Shown piece by piece: positions 8,295 to 16,699 of a stretch of DNA of 41,675 nucleotides. Source of the DNA: Chlorobiota bacterium (lineage in GTDB: Bacteria; Bacteroidota; Ignavibacteria; Ignavibacteriales; Melioribacteraceae); contig JAADIR010000024.1 in the NCBI GenBank assembly GCA_013151245.1, forward strand, positions 1 through 41,675, in the 5' to 3' direction. Position 1 is the stretch's first letter, and each line of letters begins with the position of its first letter. A program made the translations under genes and the position numbers. The notes beneath the pieces were generated by a model. The model was not told the origin of the DNA, did not search any database, and worked only from the letters and a program-made list of their open reading frames with translations.

Positions 8295-8690
8295 TTACCA
8301 AATATAACAAAGTACTTCGCCGCCAACGCCTTGCAAGCGAGCTTGTCTATCATTTATAACACCGTTTGGGGTCGATAATACGGCAATGCCCAGCCCGTTT
8401 AAGACTCTTGGGATTTCATCTTTGCCAACGTATCTTCTCAATCCCGGCGTGCTGATTCTTTTCAAACCGCTGACCGAAGGTTCTTCGTCAACATATGAAA
8501 GAAGTATTCTTAAAACATTCTGCTTATTATCTTCAGTAATTGAATAATCTCTAATAAATTTCGCGTTCTTCATAATTTCGGCAATGCCTACTTTCATGTT
8601 TGAACTCGGAATATCAACATATCTTTTTTTGGCTTTAACTGCATTACGTATTCTTGTCAAAAAATCTGCAATCGGATCTGTAACTGGCAT
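8295..8690 (-). CDS. rpsH: 30S ribosomal protein S8
   Basis: S8 binds the central domain of 16S rRNA and in enterobacteria also represses the spc operon mRNA. The 131-residue protein starts [17 protein letters not shown] and ends in the family signature region ([47 protein letters not shown]). The end is the conserved GGE-x-L-C-x-I/V-W. It lies between rpsN (23 nt) and rplF (19 nt). I see no obvious S8 operator mimic in the short leaders. Confidence 0.98.
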   Translation of the reverse strand: MPVTDPIADFLTRIRNAVKAKKRYVDIPSSNMKVGIAEIMKNAKFIRDYSITEDNKQNVLRILLSYVDEEPSVSGLKRISTPGLRRYVGKDEIPRVLNGLGIAVLSTPNGVINDRQARLQGVGGEVLCYIW

Positions 8691-8713
8691 TTAATATTCT
8701 CCTATTATCTCTT

Positions 8714-8983
8714 TTACCAACTTGCTTTTTTAATTCCCGGGATCTCGCCTTTAAGGGCCATTTCTCTGAAGACCAGACGTGAGATACCGAATTTTCTGTA
8801 ATACCCTCTCGCTCTTCCCGTCATCAAACATCTATTGTGAAGACGAACGGAAGAAGAATTTTTAGGTAATTTTTGAAGCGCTTCATAATCGCCCTTCTCT
8901 TTCAATTCTTTTCTCAAAGCGGCGTATTGTTCAACAAGTTTTTCTCTTTTTGCCTGACGCGCTATTAAACTTTTTCTTGCCAT
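8714..8983 (-). CDS. rpsN: 30S ribosomal protein S14, zinc-free form
   Basis: S14 sits in the head of the small subunit. The 89-residue protein is the longer C- form: it has a single cysteine (in [21 protein letters not shown]) and no CxxC pairs, unlike the 61-residue zinc form. The C-terminus [20 protein letters not shown] is typical. It lies between rplE (15 nt) and rpsH (23 nt). The neighbouring L36 and S4 are zinc forms, so the genome mixes both types. Confidence 0.98.
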   Translation of the reverse strand: MARKSLIARQAKREKLVEQYAALRKELKEKGDYEALQKLPKNSSSVRLHNRCLMTGRARGYYRKFGISRLVFREMALKGEIPGIKKASW

Positions 8984-8998
8984 TAAATCAGTCCCTTA

Positions 8999-9616
8999 TT
9001 AGTTCACTTTTTTCTTAAAAGGCATTCCGAAAGCCGAAAGTAATTCAAAAGCTTCGGTATCACTTTTTGCAGACGTAACAAATGTGATATCCATGCCGAC
9101 AACTCTGTTAATTTTATCAACGTTAATTTCAGGAAAAATAATCTGCTCTTTAACGCCCATAGTATAGTTTCCGTGTCCGTCAAAAGACTTATCGGAAATT
9201 CCTCTAAAGTCTCTAACGCGCGGAAGCGCAATCGCAATTACTCTATCCAAAAATTCATACATTTTTTCTTTGCGAAGCGTTACTTTTGTTCCAATCTTCA
9301 TTCCTTCTCGAAGTTTGAAGTTTGATATCGATTTTTTCGCCGTTCTAACCGATGATTTCTGACCGGTGATTGTTTCGATATCTTTAACCGCTTCGTCGAG
9401 AAGTTTTGAATCGGTCGCCGCTTCTCCGACGCCCATGTTAACGACTATCTTTTCGAGCTTCGGAACTTGCATTACGCTTTTGTATGAAAAATGTTTCATC
9501 AATTTCGGTATAATTTTTTCCTCGTATTTAACTCTTAAACGAGGAGTAATTTTTTTCTCGGCAGCTTTTGCCGCAGTCTGTTCTTTAGTTGTTTCTTTTT
9601 TACTTTTCTTTGCCAT
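8999..9616 (-). CDS. rplE: 50S ribosomal protein L5 with Lys-rich N-terminal extension
   Basis: L5 binds 5S rRNA and contacts P-site tRNA and S13. The 205-residue protein has the usual core from about residue 26 ([42 protein letters not shown]), [26 protein letters not shown], and [28 protein letters not shown]. It carries about 25 extra N-terminal residues, rich in Lys, Ala, Thr and Glu ([20 protein letters not shown]). The ATG at 9616 is preferred over a TTG six codons earlier. rplX is 23 nt upstream. Confidence 0.97.
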   Translation of the reverse strand: MAKKSKKETTKEQTAAKAAEKKITPRLRVKYEEKIIPKLMKHFSYKSVMQVPKLEKIVVNMGVGEAATDSKLLDEAVKDIETITGQKSSVRTAKKSISNFKLREGMKIGTKVTLRKEKMYEFLDRVIAIALPRVRDFRGISDKSFDGHGNYTMGVKEQIIFPEINVDKINRVVGMDITFVTSAKSDTEAFELLSAFGMPFKKKVN

Positions 9617-9639
9617 AGTTTTCTCTGTGTTCAATTATG

Positions 9640-9966
9640 TTAAGACAACATTTCTCCGCTTGATTTAGCTACTCTAACGCTTTTGCGTTTGCCTGTTTTT
9701 TCATCAATAATTAGTTTATAACCTACGCGAGTCGGTTCGTTCGATTTAGGATCCAACAACATTACGTTCGAAGCGTTTATAGAAGCTTCTTTTTCAATAA
9801 TGCCGCCCTGAGGATATTGCTGATTAGGTTTTGTGTGCCTTTTAATCAAGTTAACGCTTTCAACAATAACTCTGTTTTTTTTAGGGAAAACTTTCAAAAC
9901 TTTGCCGGTTCTACCGCGAAAGTTTCCGGCGACTATCATTACGGTATCATCTTTCTGGATTTTCAT
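9640..9966 (-). CDS. rplX: 50S ribosomal protein L24
   Basis: L24 is one of the two assembly-initiating proteins of the large subunit. The 108-residue protein has the N-terminal KOW motif (MKIQKDDTVMIVAGNFRGRTGKVLKVFPKKNRVIVESVN), followed by HTKPNQQYPQGGIIEKEASINASNVMLLDP and a basic tail. Length is normal. It lies between rplN (25 nt) and rplE (23 nt), the classical spc order. The start is ATG. Confidence 0.98.
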   Translation of the reverse strand: MKIQKDDTVMIVAGNFRGRTGKVLKVFPKKNRVIVESVNLIKRHTKPNQQYPQGGIIEKEASINASNVMLLDPKSNEPTRVGYKLIIDEKTGKRKSVRVAKSSGEMLS

Positions 9967-9991
9967 TATCTTCTAATTCCTCTATTCTCTA

Positions 9992-10360
9992 TTATAATAC
10001 TTCTGGCGCTAATGAAATAATTTTCATGAATTTTTTATCCCTTAATTCGCGCGCTACGGGTCCAAAAATACGCGTTCCGCGCGGTTCGTTCTGCGGGTTT
10101 AACAGTACCGCTGCATTCTCGTCGAATCTAATATATGAACCGTCTTGTCTTCTTATTTCTTTTTTGGTTCTAACAACAACCGCGCGGGAAACTTCGCCTT
10201 TTTTCACTCCGCCGCCGGGAAGAGCCGCTTTAACGGTAACGACAATCAAATCGCCGACCGTTGCATATCTTCTTCTGCTGCCGCCGAGAACTTTGATACA
10301 TCTTACCTTTTTCGCCCCGGAATTATCGGCTACTATTAAATTTGTTTCTTGTTGAATCAT
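9992..10360 (-). CDS. rplN: 50S ribosomal protein L14
   Basis: L14 lies on the subunit interface near the factor site and binds the silencing factor RsfS in many bacteria. The 122-residue length is exactly that typical of the family. Signatures: [37 protein letters not shown], then [26 protein letters not shown] and [28 protein letters not shown]. It is the first gene of the spc group, 27 nt after rpsQ, with no visible promoter between, so it is likely co-transcribed with the S10 group. Confidence 0.98.
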   Translation of the reverse strand: MIQQETNLIVADNSGAKKVRCIKVLGGSRRRYATVGDLIVVTVKAALPGGGVKKGEVSRAVVVRTKKEIRRQDGSYIRFDENAAVLLNPQNEPRGTRIFGPVARELRDKKFMKIISLAPEVL

Positions 10361-10387
10361 TTGATAATACTCCCTATCGCTGCAATT

Positions 10388-10645
10388 TTATTTCGCTTTC
10401 TCAACTACTTCCAACAACCGCCATTTTTTGTTTTTGCTGAGCGGTCTTGTTTCCATTATTTTAACTACATCGCCGATACGGCATTCGTTATTTTCATCAT
10501 GAGCCATAAGTTTGGTTGTTTTCTTGAAATATTTTTTATAAAGCGGATGAGCGACTTTTCTTTCGATAGCCACAAGAATGCTTTTATCCATTTTATTTTT
10601 AACCACGACGCCAACTCTGGCTTTGCGCAAATTCCTTTTTTCCAT
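10388..10645 (-). CDS. rpsQ: 30S ribosomal protein S17
   Basis: S17 binds the 5' domain of 16S rRNA early in assembly. The 85-residue OB-fold protein starts [43 protein letters not shown] and has the signature [29 protein letters not shown]. Its ATG shares one base with the stop codon of rpmC (TAATG), implying translational coupling. Last gene of the S10 group. Confidence 0.98.
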   Translation of the reverse strand: MEKRNLRKARVGVVVKNKMDKSILVAIERKVAHPLYKKYFKKTTKLMAHDENNECRIGDVVKIMETRPLSKNKKWRLLEVVEKAK

Positions 10646-10863
10646 TAGTTATTCTCCTGTGCGGATTTCTTTGCTTCAGTTTCTCTTTCTTTCAGAACGG
10701 TTCTCATCTTTGCAATGTCGTGTCTAACTAATTTTATTTTTGCCGTATTTGTCAAATTTTTCAATTCGTGCTGAAATCTTAAATCAACAAGATTCTTCTC
10801 TTCTTCGGCAATTCTAGTCGTAATTTCTTCATTAGACATTTCTCTTATTTCAAATATCTTCAT
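10645..10863 (-). CDS. rpmC: 50S ribosomal protein L29
   Basis: L29 is a small helical hairpin protein near the polypeptide exit tunnel, next to L23. The 72-residue protein is predicted mostly alpha-helical: [57 protein letters not shown], which contains the conserved LRFQ and IR/HDIA-x-x-x-T elements. It is 17 nt after rplP and overlaps rpsQ by one base. The start is ATG. Confidence 0.97.
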   Translation of the reverse strand: MKIFEIREMSNEEITTRIAEEEKNLVDLRFQHELKNLTNTAKIKLVRHDIAKMRTVLKERETEAKKSAQENN

Positions 10864-10880
10864 TTCTGTTGAATCCTTAA

Positions 10881-11297
10881 TTATTCATAATCGGGTCTTG
10901 TAACAATTTTACTTTTAATCGGCAATTTATAAGTAGCCAATTTAAGCGCTTCCATTGCAACCTCTTTCGGAACGCCGGCGACTTCAAACATAATTCTTCC
11001 GGGTTTAACAACCGCAACCCAAAACTCCGGAGCGCCTTTACCTTTACCCATTCTGGTTTCGAGCGGTTTTTTAGAAACAGGTTTATCCGGGAAAATTCTT
11101 ATCCAAACCTTGCCGTCTCTTTTCATTCTTCTTGTAATTGCAACTCTGCATGCTTCAATTTGCCTGCTGGTAATCCAAGCGGCTTCTGTTGCTTTCAAAC
11201 CAAAATCGCCAAAACTAATTCTATGTCCTCTTTGCGCTTTCCCGGCTCTTTTGCCGCGCTGTTGTTTCCTAAATTTTACTCTTTTCGGCATTAACAT
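10881..11297 (-). CDS. rplP: 50S ribosomal protein L16
   Basis: L16 lies near the peptidyl-transferase centre and helps position A-site tRNA. The protein contains the family text [23 protein letters not shown]-like region (here [18 protein letters not shown]), and [28 protein letters not shown]. Two start codons are possible: the ATG at 11297 (MLMPKR) is 9 nt from AGGAG and is used here, while the second, two codons later, matches the usual MPKR start but is 15 nt from it. Either gives 136-138 residues. Order between rpsC and rpmC is standard. Confidence 0.97.
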   Translation of the reverse strand: MLMPKRVKFRKQQRGKRAGKAQRGHRISFGDFGLKATEAAWITSRQIEACRVAITRRMKRDGKVWIRIFPDKPVSKKPLETRMGKGKGAPEFWVAVVKPGRIMFEVAGVPKEVAMEALKLATYKLPIKSKIVTRPDYE

Positions 11298-11318
11298 GAG
11301 AATAAACTCCTAATCGTC

Positions 11319-11960
11319 TTAATCGCTGAATCTTTTAGTTAACTTTTCACCTTTCGAAATCCAAACCTTAACGCCAATGGATCCGTAAATTGTTTGAGCC
11401 GTAGCGGTCGCATAATCAATATCCGCTCTTAAAGTATGAAGCGGAATTTTCCCGTCTTTGTACTGCTCGCTACGCGCCATTTCAGCGCCGCCTAATCTGC
11501 CGGCGCATTTAATTCTAATTCCTTCGGCTCCCATTCTCATAGCCGAAGTGATAGATTGTTTCATCGCCCTGCGGAAAGAAATTCTTCCCATAAGCTGAGT
11601 CGCAATATTTTCGGCAACAAGATAAGCGTCCAACTCAGGTCTTTTAATTTCGTTAATCTGAACTTTAACTTCGGCGCTCGCAAAATTTTTCAATTCTTGT
11701 TCAATCTGCGCAATCTCTTTTCCACTCTTCCCAATAACGACGCCAGGTCTCGAAGTATGAATGGTAACAATAATATTCTTTGAGGTTCTGTTAATAATAA
11801 TTCTCGAAATACCCGCTTTTTTCAAACGATTGCGTATGTAAGATCTAAGCTTTTTGTCCTCTAATAATTTAGGGGCGTAACTTTTACTTTCGTACCAATT
11901 GGATTCCCAACCTCTAATAATACCAACTCTGAAACCTATCGGATTAGTTTTCTGACCCAA
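11319..11960 (-). CDS. rpsC: 30S ribosomal protein S3
   Basis: S3 is in the head of the small subunit at the mRNA entry tunnel. The 213-residue protein has the N-terminal KH domain (about 38-108, with [18 protein letters not shown] giving the GxxG loop as GKSG) and the C-terminal domain ([39 protein letters not shown]). The start is TTG, directly preceded by AGGAGG, reading (M)[10 protein letters not shown], which is the universal S3 N-terminus after methionine. It follows rplV by 14 nt. Confidence 0.98.
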   Translation of the reverse strand: MGQKTNPIGFRVGIIRGWESNWYESKSYAPKLLEDKKLRSYIRNRLKKAGISRIIINRTSKNIIVTIHTSRPGVVIGKSGKEIAQIEQELKNFASAEVKVQINEIKRPELDAYLVAENIATQLMGRISFRRAMKQSITSAMRMGAEGIRIKCAGRLGGAEMARSEQYKDGKIPLHTLRADIDYATATAQTIYGSIGVKVWISKGEKLTKRFSD

Positions 11961-11974
11961 AGAACCTCCTAAAA

Positions 11975-12319
11975 TTAACTTTTTGTTGAAACAACTATTG
12001 TTAAATGATTTGATCTTTTTCTAACTCTAAATGCTCTTCCCATCGGAGCCGGCTGAATTCTTTTCAGCATCGGACCTTGGTTTACAAATACTTCATGAAC
12101 ATATAAGTCCGAAGTATCGAAATTCGAACCTTCTTCAGTATTGAAAAGGTTAGCCACCGCCGATCTTAAAACTTTTTCGGCGTCGTGCGCGGCATGTTTC
12201 GGATTGAAATGTAATATTTCAATTGCCTTATCCACAGATTCGCCTCTGATAAGATCAATGACAAGTCTCATTTTTCTTGGCGATGAACCGATATACTTAT
12301 TTGTCGCTTTAGCTTTCAT
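11975..12319 (-). CDS. rplV: 50S ribosomal protein L22
   Basis: L22 lines the nascent-peptide exit tunnel with a long beta-hairpin and is a site of macrolide resistance changes in other bacteria. The 114-residue protein has the globular part ([28 protein letters not shown]) and the hairpin region near residues 80-105 ([30 protein letters not shown]). Length and order (between rpsS and rpsC) are normal. The start is ATG. Confidence 0.98.
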   Translation of the reverse strand: MKAKATNKYIGSSPRKMRLVIDLIRGESVDKAIEILHFNPKHAAHDAEKVLRSAVANLFNTEEGSNFDTSDLYVHEVFVNQGPMLKRIQPAPMGRAFRVRKRSNHLTIVVSTKS

Positions 12320-12342
12320 TGTAAATTTTCCTCATCCTCAAA

Positions 12343-12630
12343 TTACTTCATTCTAGATGCTTTTTCCGCCTTAGTTCCCGGGTGACCTCTGAATATTCTT
12401 GTCGGCGAGAACTCGCCCAATTTATGACCGACCATATTTTCAGAAATATAAATAGGAATCATTTTATTTCCATTATGAACGGCAATTGTATGACCGACAA
12501 ATTCCGGTGAAATAGTACTGGCTCTTGACCATGTTTTAATGATTTTCTTTTGATTTGTTTCGTTCAATTTTTGAACTTTTTTCAAAAGTTTGAAATCAAT
12601 ATACGGTCCTTTTTTAATTGATCTTGGCAT
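12343..12630 (-). CDS. rpsS: 30S ribosomal protein S19
   Basis: S19 forms a complex with S13 in the head of the small subunit. The 95-residue protein starts [19 protein letters not shown] and has the family signatures [47 protein letters not shown] followed by the basic end [16 protein letters not shown]. It is 9 nt after rplB and 23 nt before rplV. Nothing unusual is seen. Confidence 0.98.
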   Translation of the reverse strand: MPRSIKKGPYIDFKLLKKVQKLNETNQKKIIKTWSRASTISPEFVGHTIAVHNGNKMIPIYISENMVGHKLGEFSPTRIFRGHPGTKAEKASRMK

Positions 12631-12639
12631 AATTATTCT

Positions 12640-13467
12640 CTAACCTTTTCTTCTTTTCACAATGTATTTATTAGAAGGATTTTTCTTCTTTCTGGTTTTT
12701 AAGCCTTTAGCCGCTTGCCCCCAGGGCGAAACCGGATGACCGCCGCCCGAAGAACGTCCTTCGCCGCCGCCCATTGGGTGATCGACGGGATTCATTGCTA
12801 CGCCGCGTACATGAGGTCTTTTTCCCAGCCATCTGCTTCTGCCGGCTTTACCGATACTTATATTCAAATGTTCCGAATTTCCAACGGATCCATACGTTGC
12901 CATGCATTCCAAAAGAACCAATCTTGTTTCGCCCGAAGGAAATTTAAGCTGAGCGTATTTACCTTCTTTAGCCATAACCTGAAGCGACGCTCCGGCGGAA
13001 CGACCTATTTGTCCGCCTTTACCCGGTTTTAATTCAACGTTGTGAACAAAACTGCCAAGCGGCATATCTTTTAATTTTAAAGCGTTGCCTACTTTAATTT
13101 CGCTTCCGTCGCCGGACATTAAATTATCGCCAACCTTCAACCCATTCGGAGCGATGATATATCTTTTTTCTCCGTCTGCATAATGAAGAAGAGCGATTCT
13201 CGACGTTCTGTTCGGATCGTATTCAATCGAAAATACTTTTGCCGGAACGCCGGACTTATCTCTTTTGAAATCGATAATTCTATATTTTCTTTTATGTCCG
13301 CCGCCTCTGTGACGCGAAGTCAATCTACCAAGATTATTTCTTCCGCCGGATTTCTTCAACGGAGCCGTTAAAGATTTTTCGGGCGTAGATTTTGTGATCT
13401 CTTCGAAACTCGCAATCGACATAAATCTTGTGCCGGGAGTATTTGGTTTTAATTTTCTAATTGCCAT
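12640..13467 (-). CDS. rplB: 50S ribosomal protein L2
   Basis: L2 is one of the most conserved large-subunit proteins and is needed for subunit joining and peptidyl transfer. The 275-residue length is typical. Features in order: [22 protein letters not shown] (about 50-75), the OB/SH3-like core, and the C-terminal signature [23 protein letters not shown] containing the conserved histidine (in [12 protein letters not shown]) implicated in peptidyl transfer. It lies between rplW (23 nt) and rpsS (9 nt). Confidence 0.98.
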   Translation of the reverse strand: MAIRKLKPNTPGTRFMSIASFEEITKSTPEKSLTAPLKKSGGRNNLGRLTSRHRGGGHKRKYRIIDFKRDKSGVPAKVFSIEYDPNRTSRIALLHYADGEKRYIIAPNGLKVGDNLMSGDGSEIKVGNALKLKDMPLGSFVHNVELKPGKGGQIGRSAGASLQVMAKEGKYAQLKFPSGETRLVLLECMATYGSVGNSEHLNISIGKAGRSRWLGKRPHVRGVAMNPVDHPMGGGEGRSSGGGHPVSPWGQAAKGLKTRKKKNPSNKYIVKRRKG

Positions 13468-13490
13468 TAAATTCTATCTCCAATTCCTTA

Positions 13491-13784
13491 CTATATTTCG
13501 CCAAACAAATCTATTGTTTGACCTTCTTTCAACGTAACAATTGCTTTTTTGAACTGCGGAGTTTTACCGCTAAATCTTCCCCTTTTTGTGAACTGAGTTT
13601 TTGTTTTGCCTTTATATTTGATTGTGTTAATATTTATTGCATCAACATCAAATTTTTCTTTGATTGCTCTTGCAATTTCAATCTTATTGGCATCCACTTT
13701 AACAACGAATCCATATTTTCCGGTGTTTTCAGTCAGCTCAGTCATTTTTTCCGTTACTAAAGGTCTAATTAAAACGTTTTGCAT
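13491..13784 (-). CDS. rplW: 50S ribosomal protein L23
   Basis: L23 is at the exit of the polypeptide tunnel and docks trigger factor and SRP. I use the ATG at 13784, giving a 97-residue protein starting MQNVLIRPLVTEKMTEL, the family pattern (I-x-x-P-x-x-T-E-K); a TTG four codons earlier is possible but less likely. Further signatures are YGFVVKVDANKIEIARAIKEKFDVDAININTIKYKGK and a basic loop before FKKAIVTLKEGQTIDLF. It follows rplD by 15 nt. Confidence 0.96.
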   Translation of the reverse strand: MQNVLIRPLVTEKMTELTENTGKYGFVVKVDANKIEIARAIKEKFDVDAININTIKYKGKTKTQFTKRGRFSGKTPQFKKAIVTLKEGQTIDLFGEI

Positions 13785-13799
13785 AATAATTCTCAAATA

Positions 13800-14426
13800 T
13801 TAATTCAATGTCTTTTCGATTACTTCAATTGCGCTTTTTTGAACCAGTAAAACTTGGTTATTTAAAACGTCGTAAGCGTTAGCTTTATTTGCTTCCATAA
13901 TTTTAACTTTTTCAATATTTCTGCCGGATTTATAAACCGTTTCCAAAGTTTCGCTTGTAAGCAGCAACGTTTTTTTACCGTAAATTTTCAAAGCGCGTAA
14001 AATATCGGCAAAGTCTTTTGTTTTTGGCGTTTCAAAATTAAAATCTTCAATCACTTTAATTTGTTCCGCTTTTGCTTTATGGCTGAAAGCCGACTTAACC
14101 GCTAATTGTTTTACTTTTTTATTTAATTTCTGTCTGTAACTATGCGGTTTCGGACCAAAAATAGTTCCGCCGCCAACCCATAACGGAGATCTGGATGTGC
14201 CGGCTCTTGCGCCGCCTCTTCCTTTTTGTTTCCAAGGTTTTCTGCCGCCGCCTCTAACTTCGCTTCTTTCTTTTGTTTTGTGCGTGCCTTGCCGGCGATT
14301 AGCTAAATGCGCTTTTACCGCTAAATAGATAACGTGATCATTTGGGTCTATTCCAAAAATCTGTTCCGATAGATCTATTGATTCACCTGTTTTCGTACCG
14401 TCTTTTTTATATATATCAACTTTCAT
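13800..14426 (-). CDS. rplD: 50S ribosomal protein L4
   Basis: L4 reaches into the exit tunnel by a long loop and in enterobacteria represses the S10 operon. The ATG at 14426 gives 208 residues starting MKVDIYKKDGTKTGESIDL; the longer frame beginning at a TTG only reads back through the end of rplC. The tunnel loop is recognisable: RRQGTHKTKERSEVRGGGRKPWKQKGRGGARAGTSRSPLWVGGG (about 45-88), followed by the globular part. The gap to rplC is 10 nt, with only a weak ribosome binding site. Confidence 0.97.
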   Translation of the reverse strand: MKVDIYKKDGTKTGESIDLSEQIFGIDPNDHVIYLAVKAHLANRRQGTHKTKERSEVRGGGRKPWKQKGRGGARAGTSRSPLWVGGGTIFGPKPHSYRQKLNKKVKQLAVKSAFSHKAKAEQIKVIEDFNFETPKTKDFADILRALKIYGKKTLLLTSETLETVYKSGRNIEKVKIMEANKANAYDVLNNQVLLVQKSAIEVIEKTLN

Positions 14427-14436
14427 CTTTGAACCA

Positions 14437-15060
14437 CTACTTATTAATTTCGACAATTGAATTGACCGCGCCTGGCACGGCGCCTTTAACTAAAATCAAA
14501 TTCTTTTCCGCAATAACTTTAACAACCTTAAGATTTGACGTTGTAACTTTTCTATTTCCGGTTCTTCCCGCCATACGGGTGCCTTTGAAAACTCTTGAAG
14601 GATAAGAACTCTGCCCGATTGAGCCGGGAGCTCTTAATCTATCTTTTTGTCCGTGAGTTGTGCCGCCGACTCCGCCGAAACCGTGTCTTTTCATAACGCC
14701 TTGAAAACCTTTACCTTTCGAGTTTCCGGTGACTTTAACCTTATCGCCTTCGCCGAATATTTCAACCGAAACGGCGTCGCCAACATTTAAGTCTTCCGGA
14801 GCTTCGAAATTACGAAACTCTTTTACCACTGAAGAAGGAGTTAAACCATGTTTTTTATAATATTCTTTTTGCGGTTTTGCAAGATGTTTTTCTTTTTTCT
14901 CTCCGAATCCAATCACAACTGCGCTGTAACCATCTTTTTCTTTAGTTCTTAAACCTATAACATAACAAGGACCGGCTTCAATTGCCGTTACCGGAAGAAG
15001 TCTTCCGTCTTCAGTATAGACACTTGTCATTCCAATCTTTTTTCCAATTAAACCAGGCAT
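14437..15060 (-). CDS. rplC: 50S ribosomal protein L3
   Basis: L3 starts assembly of the large subunit with L24 and reaches toward the peptidyl-transferase centre. The 207-residue protein starts [20 protein letters not shown] and carries [28 protein letters not shown], then [27 protein letters not shown], the family hallmark with the conserved Gln (in GSIGQSS) methylated in some bacteria. It lies between rpsJ (11 nt) and rplD (10 nt). Confidence 0.98.
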   Translation of the reverse strand: MPGLIGKKIGMTSVYTEDGRLLPVTAIEAGPCYVIGLRTKEKDGYSAVVIGFGEKKEKHLAKPQKEYYKKHGLTPSSVVKEFRNFEAPEDLNVGDAVSVEIFGEGDKVKVTGNSKGKGFQGVMKRHGFGGVGGTTHGQKDRLRAPGSIGQSSYPSRVFKGTRMAGRTGNRKVTTSNLKVVKVIAEKNLILVKGAVPGAVNSIVEINK

Positions 15061-15071
15061 AGTTTCAATCC

Positions 15072-15380
15072 TTATAACTTAATCTCAATATCAACGCCCG
15101 CCGGAATTTCCAATTTACTCAATGAATCGACGGTTTTGTTATTTGAATTATGAATATCAATCAATCTTTTATGCGACCTAATTTCAAATTGCTCGCGAGA
15201 TTTTTTATCAACATGAGGCGAACGCAAAACCGTATAAACGGTTCTTCTAGTAGGCAAAGGAATAGGTCCTGAAACAACCGCGCCTGTACTTTTTACAGTT
15301 TTAATGATTTTTTCTGTGGACTTATCAATTAAAATATGATCGTACGATTTTAACTTTATTCTAATTTTCTGACCTGGCAA
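15072..15380 (-). CDS. rpsJ: 30S ribosomal protein S10
   Basis: S10 (also known as NusE) is a head protein of the small subunit and binds NusB and NusG in transcription antitermination; nusG is in the same cluster. The 102-residue protein starts [25 protein letters not shown] and has [39 protein letters not shown]. It opens the S10 group, 67 nt after tuf, and this gap contains a hairpin. AAGGAG precedes the ATG. Confidence 0.98.
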   Translation of the reverse strand: MPGQKIRIKLKSYDHILIDKSTEKIIKTVKSTGAVVSGPIPLPTRRTVYTVLRSPHVDKKSREQFEIRSHKRLIDIHNSNNKTVDSLSKLEIPAGVDIEIKL

Positions 15381-15403
15381 TTTCGTTTCTCCTTAATTTA
15401 ATT

Positions 15404-15431
15404 TTGAGGAAGACTTTAGCGCCTTCCTCAA
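15404..15431 (-). other. Perfect 9-bp hairpin between tuf and rpsJ
   Basis: On the minus strand TTGAGGAAG and CTTCCTCAA pair perfectly around a 10-nt loop, 16 nt after the tuf stop and about 10 nt before the rpsJ ribosome binding site. There is no U-tract after it, so a full terminator is unlikely. A processing site, an attenuator or a boundary between the str and S10 groups are possible roles. Confidence 0.6.
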
Positions 15432-15447
15432 TTTAACCTACTAATTT

Positions 15448-16656
15448 TTATTCGTATATTTTTGTTACAACGCCTGCGCCTACGGTACGACCGCCTTCGC
15501 GAATAGCGAAACGCAATCCTTCTTCCATAGCGATTTCGGCAATCAGTTCAACGACTAATTTAACGTTATCGCCCGGCATAACCATTTCGGTTCCTTCAGG
15601 TAATGTTGCAATACCGGTAACGTCCGTCGTTCTAAAATAGAACTGAGGTCTGTAACCGTTGAAGAACGGAGTATGTCTTCCGCCTTCGTCTTTCGACAAA
15701 ATGTAAACTTCGCCTTCGAATTTTGTATGAGGAGTAATTGAACCCGGTTTAGCGAGAACCATTCCTCTTTGAATTTCTTTTTTATCGATACCTCGCATCA
15801 AAACGCCTGCGTTATCGCCGGCAAGCGCCGAATCAAGTTCTTTACGAAACATTTCAATACCGGTAACAACGGTTTTTTTGTGCATTCCAAGACCGATAAG
15901 TTCAATTTCAGCGCCTAATTTAACTTCGCCTCTTTCCACTCTGCCGGTGGCGACCGTTCCGCGACCGGTGATCGAGAAAACGTCTTCAACAGGCATAAGG
16001 AAAGGTTTGTCAACGTCGCGTTCCGGCAACGGAATATATTCGTCAACAGCGTCCATAAGTTCCCAAATGGATTTAAGTCTTTCGTCGTCAGCTGGAACGT
16101 CGGCGTCGGAAGCGGCTTCTAAAGCCTGCAAAGCCGAACCTTTAATAATGGGAATTTCGTCTCCAGGGAATTCGTATTCATTTAACAAATCTCTTAATTC
16201 CATTTCAACTAATTCAATCAATTCTTCGTCGTCAACTAAATCGACTTTATTCATATATACAACTATTCTAGGAACGCCAACCTGACGCGCAAGCAAGATA
16301 TGCTCTCTTGTCTGAGGCATAGGACCGTCCGTTGCGGCAACGACCAAAATTGCTCCGTCCATCTGAGCGGCGCCCGTAATCATATTTTTGACGTAGTCAG
16401 CGTGACCGGGACAGTCAACATGCGCATAGTGTCTGTTAGCGGTTGAGTATTCAACGTGCGCTGTTGCGATTGTAATACCGCGTTCTCTTTCTTCCGGCGC
16501 ATTGTCAATACTGTCAAAAGTTCTGACTTCCGATAAACCTTTTTTAGCCAAAGCCATAGTAATTGCAGCAGTAAGAGTAGTTTTACCATGGTCAACGTGA
16601 CCAATAGTACCAATATTTACGTGCGGCTTACTCCGATCAAATTTTTCTTTTGCCAT
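15448..16656 (-). CDS. tuf: Elongation factor Tu
   Basis: EF-Tu delivers aminoacyl-tRNA to the ribosome in a GTP-dependent way. The 402-residue protein has the G1 loop GHVDHGKT (residues 19-26), the G2 region RGITI, the G3 motif DCPGHAD, and NKVD for guanine recognition. Domains 2 and 3 follow, with [19 protein letters not shown] and [17 protein letters not shown]. The length is normal. It lies 43 nt after fusA in the str group. No second tuf gene accompanies the tRNA-Tyr-Gly-Thr cluster, where enterobacteria have tufB. Confidence 0.99.
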   Translation of the reverse strand: MAKEKFDRSKPHVNIGTIGHVDHGKTTLTAAITMALAKKGLSEVRTFDSIDNAPEERERGITIATAHVEYSTANRHYAHVDCPGHADYVKNMITGAAQMDGAILVVAATDGPMPQTREHILLARQVGVPRIVVYMNKVDLVDDEELIELVEMELRDLLNEYEFPGDEIPIIKGSALQALEAASDADVPADDERLKSIWELMDAVDEYIPLPERDVDKPFLMPVEDVFSITGRGTVATGRVERGEVKLGAEIELIGLGMHKKTVVTGIEMFRKELDSALAGDNAGVLMRGIDKKEIQRGMVLAKPGSITPHTKFEGEVYILSKDEGGRHTPFFNGYRPQFYFRTTDVTGIATLPEGTEMVMPGDNVKLVVELIAEIAMEEGLRFAIREGGRTVGAGVVTKIYE

Positions 16657-16699
16657 CGTTTACTCCTTCTTATTTTTCAATTTGTTATTCATGATAAAT

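Noticed and set aside
8276-8353. Longer L6 start inside rpsH
   Set aside because: The 26 extra codons overlap rpsH, have no family counterpart, and a GTG with a strong SD gives the normal L6 N-terminus.
14427-14456. Earlier start for L4 (TTG, ten codons upstream)
   Set aside because: It reads through the end of rplC; the ATG at 14426 gives the standard length.
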